From Flexistipes sp041694215 (GTDB lineage: Bacteria; Chrysiogenota; Deferribacteres; Deferribacterales; Flexistipitaceae), in contig JASMTO010000180.1 in assembly GCA_041694215.1 (NCBI GenBank), positions 1-33,968 on the forward strand: a stretch of DNA of 33,968 bases, written 5' to 3'. The notes under the pieces were generated by a model. That model worked only from the letters and a program-made list of their open reading frames with translations. It ran no database searches and was not told where the DNA came from. Position 1 is the stretch's first letter, and each line of letters opens with the position of its first letter. The translations under genes were made by a program, and so were the position numbers. Below, one piece after another: positions 17,307 through 25,688 of the stretch.

Positions 17307-18545
17307 TTACTTTGCGGGCTGTGGAAAAACGGGGGTGTATCCTTTATGCCTGACATCTTTAGGCCACACTGTCAGCCTTACCATTTCTCCGTTTCTTTCT
17401 CTGACTTGAACAATGACCAGCTTAGCATTTTGATTTTGGCCACTTTCATCAAAATTTATACAATCATATGCCAATATGTTAGCCTTTCCATCACAATAAT
17501 TGATATTCCTTAGTACATCTCTGACTTTTTGAGGATTTGTAGTACCGGCTTTTTCCAATGCTTCTTTAATAAGATAAATTGAAATATAAGCATCTACAGC
17601 TTCCCCAGTCAGGTTGTGCCCATATTCTTTTTTAAACTTTGCATTTGTTTCTTTTAATCCAGGTCTGTTAAGATCTGTTTCCCACTCAACGATATCAAAC
17701 ATATATTCGGAGTTTTTGCCGGTTGCTTCAAGAAAAGAAGGGTCAGCATGACCGCCACCACTTGTAATAATGGCTTTAGGGTTTACATCCATTTCGGCAA
17801 TGGTATTGGTCAAAAGGATAGCATCTGAAGCATTGGAACACAGAAATACTACATCTGGATTTGCCCGCTTCAACTTAATTACTACCGGAGTCAAATCACT
17901 AGCTGTACTTGGATAAGGCTCATCTAAAACAATATCATATCCTCTCTTTTTAGCTTCTTTGCGCCATTTTTCAGCGAATCCTGTTCCCCAGTCACCATTC
18001 TCATAAACAAAAGCAACTGTTTTTATCTTCACATTGAATTCTTTCTGCATATCATCCAAGAAAGCAAATTGATCACGCACCCACCATGAATCTTTTGCCG
18101 CAATACGGAAAATATACTTAAATCCTCTTTCCGTAATTGTATCGCGTACTGAGACTGGAACTATAAAAGGAATTTTGTATTTTTCAGCGACCTGAGAGGT
18201 AGGGTAAGTAACGGCTGAATTCCAGCAGCCAGTTAATATATCCACTTTCTCAGAATTGATAAGGCGCTCAGCCTCCGTTACACCTGTGGTCGGATCACTT
18301 TTACTGTCAGCAAAAATGAGCTCCAGTTTGGCACCACCCAGTGACTTAATACCACCTGCAGCGTTAATTTCTTCCACTGCCATTTCTCTGGCCTGTTTAC
18401 CTTGAATGCCCACCGAGGCAGACGGCCCGGAAAGAGGAATTATATTTCCGATTTTAACCGTATTGCTTGCTGCAAATACTGTTCCAAACATACAAAATGC
18501 AAGGATTGATACAAAAACTGCTAAAGCCTTTTTAAAATTTCTCAT
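17307..18545 (-). CDS. Periplasmic amino-acid-binding protein (LivJ/K type)
   Basis: A 412-residue substrate-binding protein with a signal peptide (1-25, cleavage after VFA) and a mature start TVKIGNIIPLSGPSASVG, typical of LivJ/LivK proteins. It captures the substrate for LivHMGF. Family members also bind amides, urea or aromatic compounds, so leucine is not certain; the neighbouring aminotransferase and aldehyde oxidoreductase genes suggest an amino acid used as a carbon source. It begins 41 bases after the aldehyde oxidoreductase gene, in the same direction, with GGGAG before the ATG. Confidence 0.93.
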   Translation of the reverse strand: MRNFKKALAVFVSILAFCMFGTVFAASNTVKIGNIIPLSGPSASVGIQGKQAREMAVEEINAAGGIKSLGGAKLELIFADSKSDPTTGVTEAERLINSEKVDILTGCWNSAVTYPTSQVAEKYKIPFIVPVSVRDTITERGFKYIFRIAAKDSWWVRDQFAFLDDMQKEFNVKIKTVAFVYENGDWGTGFAEKWRKEAKKRGYDIVLDEPYPSTASDLTPVVIKLKRANPDVVFLCSNASDAILLTNTIAEMDVNPKAIITSGGGHADPSFLEATGKNSEYMFDIVEWETDLNRPGLKETNAKFKKEYGHNLTGEAVDAYISIYLIKEALEKAGTTNPQKVRDVLRNINYCDGKANILAYDCINFDESGQNQNAKLVIVQVRERNGEMVRLTVWPKDVRHKGYTPVFPQPAK

Positions 18546-18567
18546 ACATCTCTCCCTTTATATTATT

Positions 18568-18582
18568 TTCCGTAAAACGGAA
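18568..18582. other. Small hairpin between the AOR and binding-protein genes
   Basis: TTCCGT-AAA-ACGGAA, a perfect six-base-pair stem in the 41-base gap. There is no T run in the direction of transcription; it may be an mRNA-stability hairpin or an operator. Confidence 0.35.
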
Positions 18583-18586
18583 TCGA

Positions 18587-20356
18587 TTACAAATTATCAA
18601 CTGGAATGCCTCTTTCATCCCAACCTCTTAATTTGTAATATTCACTTTTCAGTTTATCGAAAACGTTCTGATCCATAACGCTGCCATTTTCCAACTTTTC
18701 TTTGAACAGGCGCTTTGGAAGCTTATCCAAACTCTCAACATTATCTGGGTTTTCTCTAATATTAAACTTTTTGGCCAACGCATGAATCCTGTTTGACATA
18801 TTTTTCAGCTCATCTTTGGAAATCGATTCATCTCCGTAAATAACTCTGAAAAGTTCAACTGTTTCATCCCACCAATAGAGATCTCTGAAAAACCGGCAAA
18901 TTATTAGAGTATCCTGCACACAAAACCTGTCTTCCCAATCAGCTACATGATAGGCTTTATCATCAATATCATCAGGTTTTGAGTAATCTGAAAGTTCAGC
19001 TTTGTAAAATCCGCTTCTTAAGTGACAACCTCCTCTCATCGAAACAGCATACCCCAGAGCAGTCCCCGGCAGCATCCTTGGATCGTAGCCGGCCGGCTCA
19101 AGTCCTTTATTATGAATAGCCAAATCTTCTAATCCAAAATATTTAGATGCAAAAACAATTCCTTCACTCAATACTTTTCCGATACCTTTCTTAAATACAA
19201 TCTTTTCTATTAAATCAGCTGCATGGCTTGTATTACCATACTCATACTTTTCTTTTGTCTTTCCTAAAGAGGATGCTTCCATAGTAAAGGCAATAATGTT
19301 TCCGGCAGTAATTGTGTCTATGCCGTACCTGTCACACAAATCATTTAAATATAAAATGTCTTCAATATCGTCTATGCAGCACAAACCACCCAAAGCATAA
19401 ATTGTTTCATATTCCGGCCCCTCGACAACTAACCCCGGGTATTTGCTTCCTTCTTTTGTTTTACTTAATTTCCCGCAGGCTATGAAACATTTCTCACAGG
19501 CCTTGGGTTTTACATCTAAGACTTCCTGCATTTTTTCAGCAGTAATATTTTCATTCTTTTCAAAAACCCCTTTGTGCCAATATTTTGTTGGAAATGCTCC
19601 CTTTTCATTTAACAGCTTAACTCCTGCAGGTGTGCCGTATTTCCTGTATTTAAGCACTGTTTCATCTGTCTTGCTTTTTTGTCTGTAATAAGAATACAGT
19701 TTGTCGATTTTTTCCTGGTTTCCCGCTTGTCTTCTTTGATTACCATGAAAGACGATACCCTTTATTTTTTTACTTCCCATAACTGCCCCAGCTCCACCCC
19801 TACCCAAACTTCTCCAATAATCATTTTCTATTAAGCTAAACTTACACAGATTTTCACCAGCAGGTCCTATAACAATAGCACCGCACTTATCACTGCCAGC
19901 TTTACTTTTTAAAGTGTCTTCAGAAATATAAGTATCTTTTCCCCATAAATCGCTTGCATCGTGAAACTCGATATTTTCATCTGTTATTTCAAGCCAAACT
20001 GGACTCTGACTCTTACCTTTTATTACAATTGCATCATAACCTGTTCTTGAAATATATTTGGATAAATGGCCGCCCGAGGTTGAGTCGAGATAACAATTCG
20101 TCAAAGGACTTTTTGTGTAGATTCCAAACCTTGAAGAACCCCATACCTTTAAATCATCAGCCGGTCCAGTATTGATAATAATATGATTATCCGAATCAAA
20201 AGGATCCACTCCTACAGGATTCAAATTGTAAAGAAGATAAGTTCCCAAACCTTTGCCACCACCGTAATTTCCTAATATTTCTTCATCGATAGAAACCTTT
20301 TCATATGTTTTATCGCTGAGGTTTATATAAAGGTATTTTTTGAAAAAGATATTCAT
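18587..20356 (-). CDS. aor: Tungsten aldehyde:ferredoxin oxidoreductase
   Basis: A 589-residue member of the AOR family, close to the usual 600. These cytoplasmic enzymes hold a tungstopterin and one 4Fe-4S cluster and oxidise aldehydes to acids, reducing ferredoxin. Cluster ligands are visible in KACEKCFIACGK (C-x2-C-x3-C) and in FCVQDTLIICRF. The N-terminal domain has the pterin-binding SRFGIYTKSPLT and GRGGAGAVMGSKKIKGI segments. AAGGA precedes the ATG, which lies one base after the stop of the aminotransferase fragment, so the two genes were coupled. In amino-acid degraders such enzymes deal with aldehydes from amino acids; that role is inferred. Confidence 0.93.
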   Translation of the reverse strand: MNIFFKKYLYINLSDKTYEKVSIDEEILGNYGGGKGLGTYLLYNLNPVGVDPFDSDNHIIINTGPADDLKVWGSSRFGIYTKSPLTNCYLDSTSGGHLSKYISRTGYDAIVIKGKSQSPVWLEITDENIEFHDASDLWGKDTYISEDTLKSKAGSDKCGAIVIGPAGENLCKFSLIENDYWRSLGRGGAGAVMGSKKIKGIVFHGNQRRQAGNQEKIDKLYSYYRQKSKTDETVLKYRKYGTPAGVKLLNEKGAFPTKYWHKGVFEKNENITAEKMQEVLDVKPKACEKCFIACGKLSKTKEGSKYPGLVVEGPEYETIYALGGLCCIDDIEDILYLNDLCDRYGIDTITAGNIIAFTMEASSLGKTKEKYEYGNTSHAADLIEKIVFKKGIGKVLSEGIVFASKYFGLEDLAIHNKGLEPAGYDPRMLPGTALGYAVSMRGGCHLRSGFYKAELSDYSKPDDIDDKAYHVADWEDRFCVQDTLIICRFFRDLYWWDETVELFRVIYGDESISKDELKNMSNRIHALAKKFNIRENPDNVESLDKLPKRLFKEKLENGSVMDQNVFDKLKSEYYKLRGWDERGIPVDNL

Positions 20357-20357
20357 G

Positions 20358-20510
20358 TTATATTTTCCTTAAAATTTTGTGGACTGCTTCTTCGAAAATA
20401 CTGATTCCTTGGTTTAATTGAGCGTCGGTCAGAACCAACGGAGGAAGAAATCTTATTACGTTACCGTAAATTCCGGCACTAATTATTATCAAACCATTCT
20501 TAAGACATCT
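20358..20510 (-). pseudogene. 3' end of a GABA-type (class III) aminotransferase, 5' part missing
   Basis: The minus-strand frame ending at TAA 20358-20360 reads RCLKNGLIIISAGIYGNVIR, then FLPPLVLTDAQLNQGISIF and EEAVHKILRKI. This is the C-terminus of 4-aminobutyrate-like aminotransferases. Only about 50 codons remain. Near 20,508 the sequence changes abruptly to GC-rich foreign DNA and the rest of the gene (more than 1 kb expected) is not in the window. The stop lies one base before the AOR start, showing these were neighbouring operon genes before the break. Confidence 0.85.
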
Positions 20511-20832
20511 CGAAACTCGGCAGGGCCAGAAAGATCAGCTCCACCCGCCAGCCGTCGGTATGCAGCCGCTCGACTAGGCGCAGGTAGGTGCGCCCCGCCA
20601 GAGTGGTTTCAAAGGCGAAATCCTCGCGGGCGGCGATGCGCTGCTCGATCTCCCGCAGAAAGAGACGGCTGGCAGCCAGCAACTCCCGCTCCGGTGCGAG
20701 TGGCGAGAGACCGGCGGCGATCAAGTCTGCGTTGATGAAATGAGTGCAGCCCGCCACTTGGGGCAGATACTCCAGGGCGAAAGTGGTTTTACCTGCGCCG
20801 TTGGGTCCGGCGATGATCCAGCAGGTGGGCAT
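20500..20832 (-). pseudogene. Zeta-toxin-like P-loop kinase, 3' end missing
   Basis: A zeta-like small kinase (the family phosphorylates sugar nucleotides or similar substrates, often as a toxin) with Walker A GPNGAGKTT, FINADLIAAGLSP and FETTLAGRTYL. It runs for 110 residues to ...FLALPSFEMS and stops at a TAA that already belongs to the adjoining AT-rich DNA; family members normally continue for 70-90 residues. It is therefore cut at the 20,508 junction. The start is set at ATG 20832, where TAATG overlaps the stop of an upstream frame; an earlier ATG at 20859 is possible. Composition is GC-rich, unlike the genes to the left. Confidence 0.8.
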
Positions 20833-20954
20833 TATCTTCTTCCCTTCCATCTCTTCCATTGTTGAAATCCCTCGCTGATAGCAACAACTCGGTTCAGCAT
20901 CTGGGGGGTAATGGTACGGAACGGCTGATATATCCTTGCATACTTGAATTTGCG
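20832..20954 (-). pseudogene. Possible remnant resembling a Fic-protein N-terminus
   Basis: A short open frame (40 codons after a TAG at 20955-20957, no proper start) reads YQPFRTITPQMLNRVVAISE, which resembles the opening segment of many Fic-family proteins. Its stop overlaps the zeta-like start as TAATG, which would also suit a small antitoxin read just before the kinase. No Fic catalytic motif is present. Either a decayed gene or a small coupled ORF. Confidence 0.3.
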
Positions 20955-21012
20955 CTATCTGTATGGTGACGAATCACTCGAAACTTTCCCATGCAGGCGT
21001 GACGCTAAAGGT

Positions 21013-23412
21013 TCACCCAAGCACAGCCACCAACTCCCCAATCACCCGCAAATCGTCCGCCTGCTCCTCATTCAAAACAATCGGCTCATAGCCCGGAAGA
21101 TAACTGTCCGGTCGAAGAATGATCGACGTGTGCCGCCACGTGCCATCATCCTGAATCTCCTTGGTGCTTTCATAAATCTTGACGGTGTAGTGGCAACTGG
21201 TATCGGTGTCGGCAATCTCCCGGTGCGAAGCCAGGACGACCTTGCCGTTCCGTGAGCCCCCTTTTTCTTCACGGAACAGGCACCATGCGCCGTACGGGAT
21301 GCGCCGGTTCATCGACTCCCCAACCACTTGAGCCACAAACAGTCCCTTCCGTGGCCGGAATTCTTCCGGCAGCTCCACCCAGTCGCACCCGTCCATCTGC
21401 TGCTCGTTGCTGAAACCTCCGGCGGCGACCTTGAGGTCGTAGAGTGGCACACAATTCACATAAGGCCTTGCTTCTTCCGAACCCAGCCGGCGAAACGGCA
21501 GGTCCACAGCTTCTTCGTGTGAAGGCAGAATCGATTTCTCGATTATCGACTCTGCTGCTGGTCCAAATTGCAGCCGCTCAGCGAAGTACCTGCGCGTTTC
21601 GTCATCGACAAAATAGACGTAACACCCTTTCTGTCCACGGGTCATGAGGGTACGGTAAGTATTTTTTATGATGGCATCGATCCTTAATACTCCCCCATCA
21701 GGAACTTCCTTGACCAGTTTCTTCCACCCCTGGATCGATTTATCCATTTTCGAACGCTCGGCTGGCCGGGTCTCTACTTTACCTTCACGAACAACAAAGT
21801 CCGGGCCAACGATGACGCCTATGTAGTCCACCTCTAATCCCTGGCAGGTGTGGATGCACCCCACCTCGCTGACGGAGTCGGGTTTGATGATCCACGCCTG
21901 TCCGTCCGTTTCCAGGTTCCAAGTCGCCTTGTAGTCTCCGATTACGATGTCCTTCAGCAGCGGTTTCTTCTTGCTGATCCAGTCCCAGCAGTAGCCGGCT
22001 ACCATCCGTGCCTTGTTGTTTTTGTTCTTGGCCTTTATGAGGTCGTGTAACTCTGATGGGGTGTCGATGATGCGAAAATCATATTCACGGATATCCAGGA
22101 CTTCGTTGGCCGTCCTCCGGATCTGCAGGTTGTTGTCGAGCCAAGCCAGGTAGCCGTTGGAGCCGTTGCAGCGGAACTGGGACTCCAGACTCATCTCGAC
22201 AACTTCAGCCCCAAGCTTCTTTGCCCAGTTGCGGATCGCTTCTTTGTCGCCAATATCTTTCAACGTGACCTTCTGGTCTTCATCGATGAAGAACACACTC
22301 AATTTGCTGGCATTGATGATCTCCTTGATCTGGTTTTCACCCAGGTGGCTGAACATGCCGGATTTCTCGTTCAAGCGATGCGCCTCGTCCACAATAAGGC
22401 AATCGAACGCATTGGGCGCAACTGCGTGGTATGAGCCGGAACCGGAGAACATGTTGGAAATATGCGTCTTCCGGAAATGACCGATGAGCTTTGCCTCATA
22501 TACGAGCCGGGGGGCCGAGTTTCGGGAGACGTACTGGACAACGAATTCCCGTTCCGTGAGCGCCACAAGGAGGTTGATCGCCAAAACCGACTTGCCAGTG
22601 CCTGGTCCACCCTCGACGATCAAGACCTTTTTGGTATGCTCGGAAGCCTGCTCTGCCAGTCGTTTCGCCTTCTCGAACACCACTTTCTGGTCATCGATCA
22701 AAACGAATTCCCGGTTCCCTTTAAGCATCGACGCTAGTTCGTCGGCCAGTTTCTTGGAAGGTTTAATCTTCCCGTGTTCGATCCGGTACATGATCCGGGT
22801 CGAATCGCCGTATTTGACGTGGGTCTTAATGAACTGCTGGAGTTTCAGGGCATCGGGCTTGAGGAAGATCGGGGCACGTTTGATGTGATCGCTGTAGAAG
22901 GGATGGGTGATCACGCCATCGTCATCGTAGTTGTGCAGATAGGCACATGGGAAGAGCCCTATTTGTTCTTCCTGAACGGTCTGGTTAAAATCTTCAAGAA
23001 GACGCTTGTAAGACCAGGCTTGGTAGGAGGGATGGAGGACCTCGGTAGAGCCATGCTTGAACCGGGTGATGACGACTGCGTCACTTTGAGTTAATTCCGT
23101 CTTCTGTCACTGTTTCAGTTCTACGAGGACGGCCGATTCACGCTGGTCTCTGCCCCTCCCGGTCAGGATAAAGTCGATACGTTTTGAGGTCTGCGGGAGG
23201 TGGTACTCGATGGCGACGCCTGCATCATGGGGGATCTCGTCGTCATTGAGCACTCGATCCATATACTGCAGCGAGTGCATCCACGACTCGATTTCTGCTC
23301 TACCGGTGCTTCTCCCTGTTGCATTCCGGAATGCGTCAAAGATAATGCCGCCGATGTCATTGGTCATGACATCTTCTTTGAACCTAGCTTTTGTAGCGGA
23401 ATAAACGATCAA
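21013..23412 (-). pseudogene. PD-(D/E)XK nuclease / SF1 helicase (DUF2075) / S24 peptidase, interrupted by one TGA
   Basis: A single frame of about 799 codons is broken only by TGA at 23107-23109. Part one (101 residues, TTG start at 23412 after GAGGGG) is a nuclease-like domain with RIDFIL and LVELK (the D...ExK pattern). After the TGA the frame continues TRFKHGSTEVLHPSYQAWSYK, then a DUF2075 helicase-like domain: Walker A GGPGTGKS, Walker B IVDEAH, late motif LMTRGQKGCYVYF. The last 150 residues are a LexA-like S24 peptidase, Ser in VVGESM and Lys in YTVK. In relatives ELKQ is often followed by Trp, so TGG to TGA is likely. The part from MITHPFY (22914) may still be translated as 633 residues. 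It follows the MazG-like gene by 29 bases. Confidence 0.85.
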
Positions 23413-23441
23413 TGTTGGCCCCTCGGAATGCAGATATTGAT

Positions 23442-23804
23442 CTACAACTTCGTGTACTTGGTGTTTTTCCCTTTCGCCTTTTCTACAGGATATTTCTTCT
23501 CACTCTTTTCGATCTTCCGAAGTAGAGCTTTGGTCAGATCAACCTCAAACCTTTGGGAAAACCGCAGCAAGAAAAAGAGGACATCGGCCAGCTCATCCTC
23601 AATATCACCTTTGACCTGCTGGTTGTCCAGCAACGCCATCGCCTGTTCGTCCGTTTGAAAGCGAAAATGCTCTAACAACTCCGACGCCTCGGTAATAACA
23701 CCGATGGCCAGATCCTTAGGGCCGTGGAACTGATCCCAGTCGCGGGCTTCGCAGAATATTCGGACAATATCGGCTAAGTCCTGTAGTGATCGTTGCTTTT
23801 CCAT
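23442..23804 (-). CDS. MazG-like nucleotide pyrophosphohydrolase
   Basis: A 120-residue all-alpha NTP pyrophosphatase of the MazG/dCTPase type. The metal-binding pairs are visible as ITEASELLEHF (ExxE) and IEDELADVLFFLL (ExxD). Such enzymes hydrolyse (d)NTPs to the monophosphate and may lower nucleotide pools. The frame opens at 23897, but AGGAG seven bases before ATG 23804 and the family start (MEKQRSLQDLADIVRIF) fix the start. It lies between the XRE regulator and the nuclease-helicase gene, all on the minus strand. Confidence 0.88.
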   Translation of the reverse strand: MEKQRSLQDLADIVRIFCEARDWDQFHGPKDLAIGVITEASELLEHFRFQTDEQAMALLDNQQVKGDIEDELADVLFFLLRFSQRFEVDLTKALLRKIEKSEKKYPVEKAKGKNTKYTKL

Positions 23805-23860
23805 ATTCAAACTCCTGCCAAAAGAGAACTTTGACCTGGCGGCCTTCTCAGTGAAAACCA

Positions 23861-24076
23861 TTAGATTAGCTCCCCCTTTTTCTTTTTCTGCACACAAAAC
23901 TGCTCGAACTGCCGCTGCGCCAGCTTCGAGGGAATGGTTTTGCCGTTCTCCCAGCGGTTGACCGTGGCGAAGCTCACCCCGAGGGCGTGGGCCAACTCCT
24001 CCTGGGAGAGCGCCAACTGCCGCCGCACCTCCTTGACCGTTTCAGGAAAGTTTTCGGGTTGGCGGATCATGGCCAT
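23861..24076 (-). CDS. XRE-family helix-turn-helix regulator
   Basis: A 71-residue DNA-binding protein with a clear Cro/CI-type helix-turn-helix (VKEVRRQLALSQEELAHALG, then VSFATVNRWENGKTIPS). GGGAG seven bases before ATG 24076 supports the start MAMIRQ; a second ATG at 24070 is possible. It overlaps the preceding small gene by about ten bases and ends 57 bases before the MazG-like gene. It probably regulates this accessory cluster. Confidence 0.85.
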   Translation of the reverse strand: MAMIRQPENFPETVKEVRRQLALSQEELAHALGVSFATVNRWENGKTIPSKLAQRQFEQFCVQKKKKGELI

Positions 24077-24396
24077 TGGACATCTCCCGCTGATTGAACC
24101 AGGCGCAGCAGGCCGGGCGCGACGTTCCACTGGTGGCCATCGTCCGTGGCGACGCTGATGGTCTTCTTGTTAAGGCGCAGCACCCTGCCTTCCAGCATCC
24201 GGCCGTCAGGGGATTGGAAGCCGACTCGATCGCCCCTGGTGAAGCTGGTCATCAACGTGGTGGCGCGGGCTTGGGAAATGAGCTTGAGCCGCTCGACGAT
24301 CAGCCGGTTGAGAAAGAGCAGATCTTCCTCCTTCAACCGCTTGATCGCCTCGACGGCGGAGACGCGGTCGACGATCTTGACGCTGCCGGGCTTCAT
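24067..24396 (-). CDS. Small protein of unknown function with an SH3/KOW-like C-terminus
   Basis: A 109-residue protein I do not recognise. The first half is helical and charged (AVEAIKRLKEEDLLFLNRLIVERLKLISQ in outline). The second half (about 50-100: FTRGDRVGFQSPDGRMLEGR, then VLRLNKKTISVATDDG) looks like a small beta-barrel of the KOW/SH3 kind that may bind nucleic acid. Its ATG overlaps the GxxExxY stop (ATGA) with AGGAGG just upstream, so translation is coupled; its own end overlaps the XRE gene. Confidence 0.65.
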   Translation of the reverse strand: MKPGSVKIVDRVSAVEAIKRLKEEDLLFLNRLIVERLKLISQARATTLMTSFTRGDRVGFQSPDGRMLEGRVLRLNKKTISVATDDGHQWNVAPGLLRLVQSAGDVQWP

Positions 24397-24797
24397 GGCT
24401 GATCCTCCTGTTGGTGCACGCGAAGGCGCGAAGACGCGAAGTTGATGTGTTTGTTGGCGACGCGTTGCAGGCCATTCTTCAGAAGTGATGCGCCAAAGTT
24501 GATGAGCAGTCCGAGGGGCAGGTTCATCAGGCGCAGGTAGGTCAGTAGCTGTTTGGGATGAACCGGGTGGATGTTTTCGACTGATTTCAGCTCAACGATC
24601 AGCTGACCATCGACCAGCAAACCCAGCCTAAAACCTTCATCGAGTGAAACACCCTGATACTGAATAGGAACCGGCTTCTGCCTCTCGACAGACAGGCCAC
24701 GCTTTTCCAACATTTTGGACAGAATCGCCTCATAGGCCGATTCCGGCAACCCCGGCCCGAGATCACGGTGAAGTTGCAATGCCGCATCGACTACCAT
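24393..24797 (-). CDS. GxxExxY family protein
   Basis: A 134-residue protein of the GxxExxY family (related to the PD-(D/E)XK_3 nuclease group). The name motif is GLPESAY, and the family core LIVELKSVENIHPVHPKQLL and YLRLMNLPLGLLINFG is intact. The biological role is unknown. The frame stays open far upstream into the MNT gene, but only ATG 24797 (GAGGA upstream) or GTG 24806 give family-like lengths. The end and the region just before the start carry 25-base inverted repeats (24417-24441 and 24820-24844), so the last residues (SSRLRVHQQ) are repeat-coded. It is coupled by ATGA to the next gene. Confidence 0.8.
   Translation of the reverse strand: MVVDAALQLHRDLGPGLPESAYEAILSKMLEKRGLSVERQKPVPIQYQGVSLDEGFRLGLLVDGQLIVELKSVENIHPVHPKQLLTYLRLMNLPLGLLINFGASLLKNGLQRVANKHINFASSRLRVHQQEDQP
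24417..24441 (+). repeat. Inverted-repeat copy 1 around the GxxExxY gene
   Basis: CACGCGAAGGCGCGAAGACG and five more bases, itself built of tandem (G)CGCGAAG units. It lies within the 3' end of the GxxExxY gene and matches copy 2 in opposite orientation at 22 of 25 positions. Confidence 0.8.
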
Positions 24798-24819
24798 CGC
24801 GGCCACTTCCTCGATATCC

Positions 24820-24844
24820 CTTCGCGCATTCGCGTCTTCGCGTG
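24820..24844 (-). repeat. Inverted-repeat copy 2 around the GxxExxY gene
   Basis: On the minus strand this reads CACGCGAAGACGCGAATGCG and five more bases. It lies between the MNT gene and the GxxExxY start and mirrors copy 1. Confidence 0.8.
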
Positions 24845-24855
24845 AGGCATGAATC

Positions 24856-25146
24856 TCAGAGGTTGACCCGCTCCTGTTCGATATAGGGACGCATCTCCGG
24901 TCGCAGGGCCTTTTCGGTGACAAGGTCGACCGGACAGCCGAGCAGGTCCTCCAGGTAAAACTGCACGCCAAAATAGCGCTTGGAGGTGGCCGGGCCGTCG
25001 AAAGCCACCAGCACATCGACATCGCTGCCGCTACTCGCCGTATCACGGGCGGTGGAGCCGAACAGGGCCAGCCGGGTCACGCCGAAACGGGCCTGCAGCT
25101 CCGTCTTGCTATCTCTCAGCAGGGCAAGGGCACGTTGTCTGTTCAT
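24856..25146 (-). CDS. MNT-type nucleotidyltransferase
   Basis: A 96-residue minimal nucleotidyltransferase with GSTARD (G30, S31) and SDVDVLV (D42, D44), and a third possible acidic residue in CPVDLV. Such proteins usually act as antitoxins that AMPylate a HEPN toxin coded just downstream. Here the next gene is a GxxExxY protein and no HEPN/DUF86 gene follows, so it is an orphan, or its partner has been replaced. It is GC-rich and the first gene of the minus-strand cluster. Confidence 0.85.
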   Translation of the reverse strand: MNRQRALALLRDSKTELQARFGVTRLALFGSTARDTASSGSDVDVLVAFDGPATSKRYFGVQFYLEDLLGCPVDLVTEKALRPEMRPYIEQERVNL

Positions 25147-25413
25147 CGCTCAGCCTCCCAAGGCGGATTCATCTTCTGGGCTTTTGCGCACCCGAAACCA
25201 CCGGGCGCACGAAGGCCATTCAAAACTACCCGACAATATAACATCTGCTATGCGGCGTACAACTCAAAATTCGAAGGAGTTCCAACAGATTTGAAACCGC
25301 TCCGGTAAATAAGCCACCAGAAGGCCAGCACGAAAAAAATTCAACCGCCGCTCGACACTTTCTCTGTCTCTCCGGTAAGTAAGGGCAGAATCCAAAACGA
25401 GGAGCCACCGACC
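25147..25413. other. Gap with a 14-base direct repeat
   Basis: There is no gene in these 267 bases. CTCCGGTAAATAAG (25300-25313) and CTCCGGTAAGTAAG (25370-25383) are direct repeats 70 bases apart. The region probably holds divergent promoters for the MNT cluster (-) and the small ORF (+). Confidence 0.5.
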
Positions 25414-25668
25414 ATGGACATCAACGACCTGTTTGACGGAATCATGAAGAGTATCAACCAGTTTGCCTTTGATCCCGCCGAGCAGCGGTTGCAGGAAAAA
25501 ATGCAGGAGTCCGGACGAGGTCCGGAGAATGAGGGTAACAATGCGGAGAATTTTCAGGCGAAAGAGAAGCGGGGTGTGATGGATTTCCCGAAACTGATCC
25601 TGTGGCCCTGCGGGCCAGTGGCGGGAACCGCCTACTACGTCAGGAACGTCCTGTCCCCTCCTGCGTAG
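25414..25668 (+). CDS. Small hypothetical protein
   Basis: An 84-residue open frame, family not recognised. GAGGAG eleven bases before the ATG and a terminator-like hairpin just after (25689-25710) support a real gene. The first 50 residues are hydrophilic and helical, acidic and Gln/Asn-rich; the last 30 (MDFPKLILWPCGPVAGTAYY) include a short hydrophobic stretch. It is GC-rich like the cluster to the left and faces away from it. Confidence 0.45.
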   Translation: MDINDLFDGIMKSINQFAFDPAEQRLQEKMQESGRGPENEGNNAENFQAKEKRGVMDFPKLILWPCGPVAGTAYYVRNVLSPPA

Positions 25669-25688
25669 GCTCCCCTTCGCTCGCTGAC

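Noticed and set aside
23107..23109. TGA in the nuclease-helicase gene as a selenocysteine or reassigned codon
   Set aside because: The position fits a mutated Trp codon; no selenocysteine context is apparent, and neighbouring genes use TGA as a normal stop.
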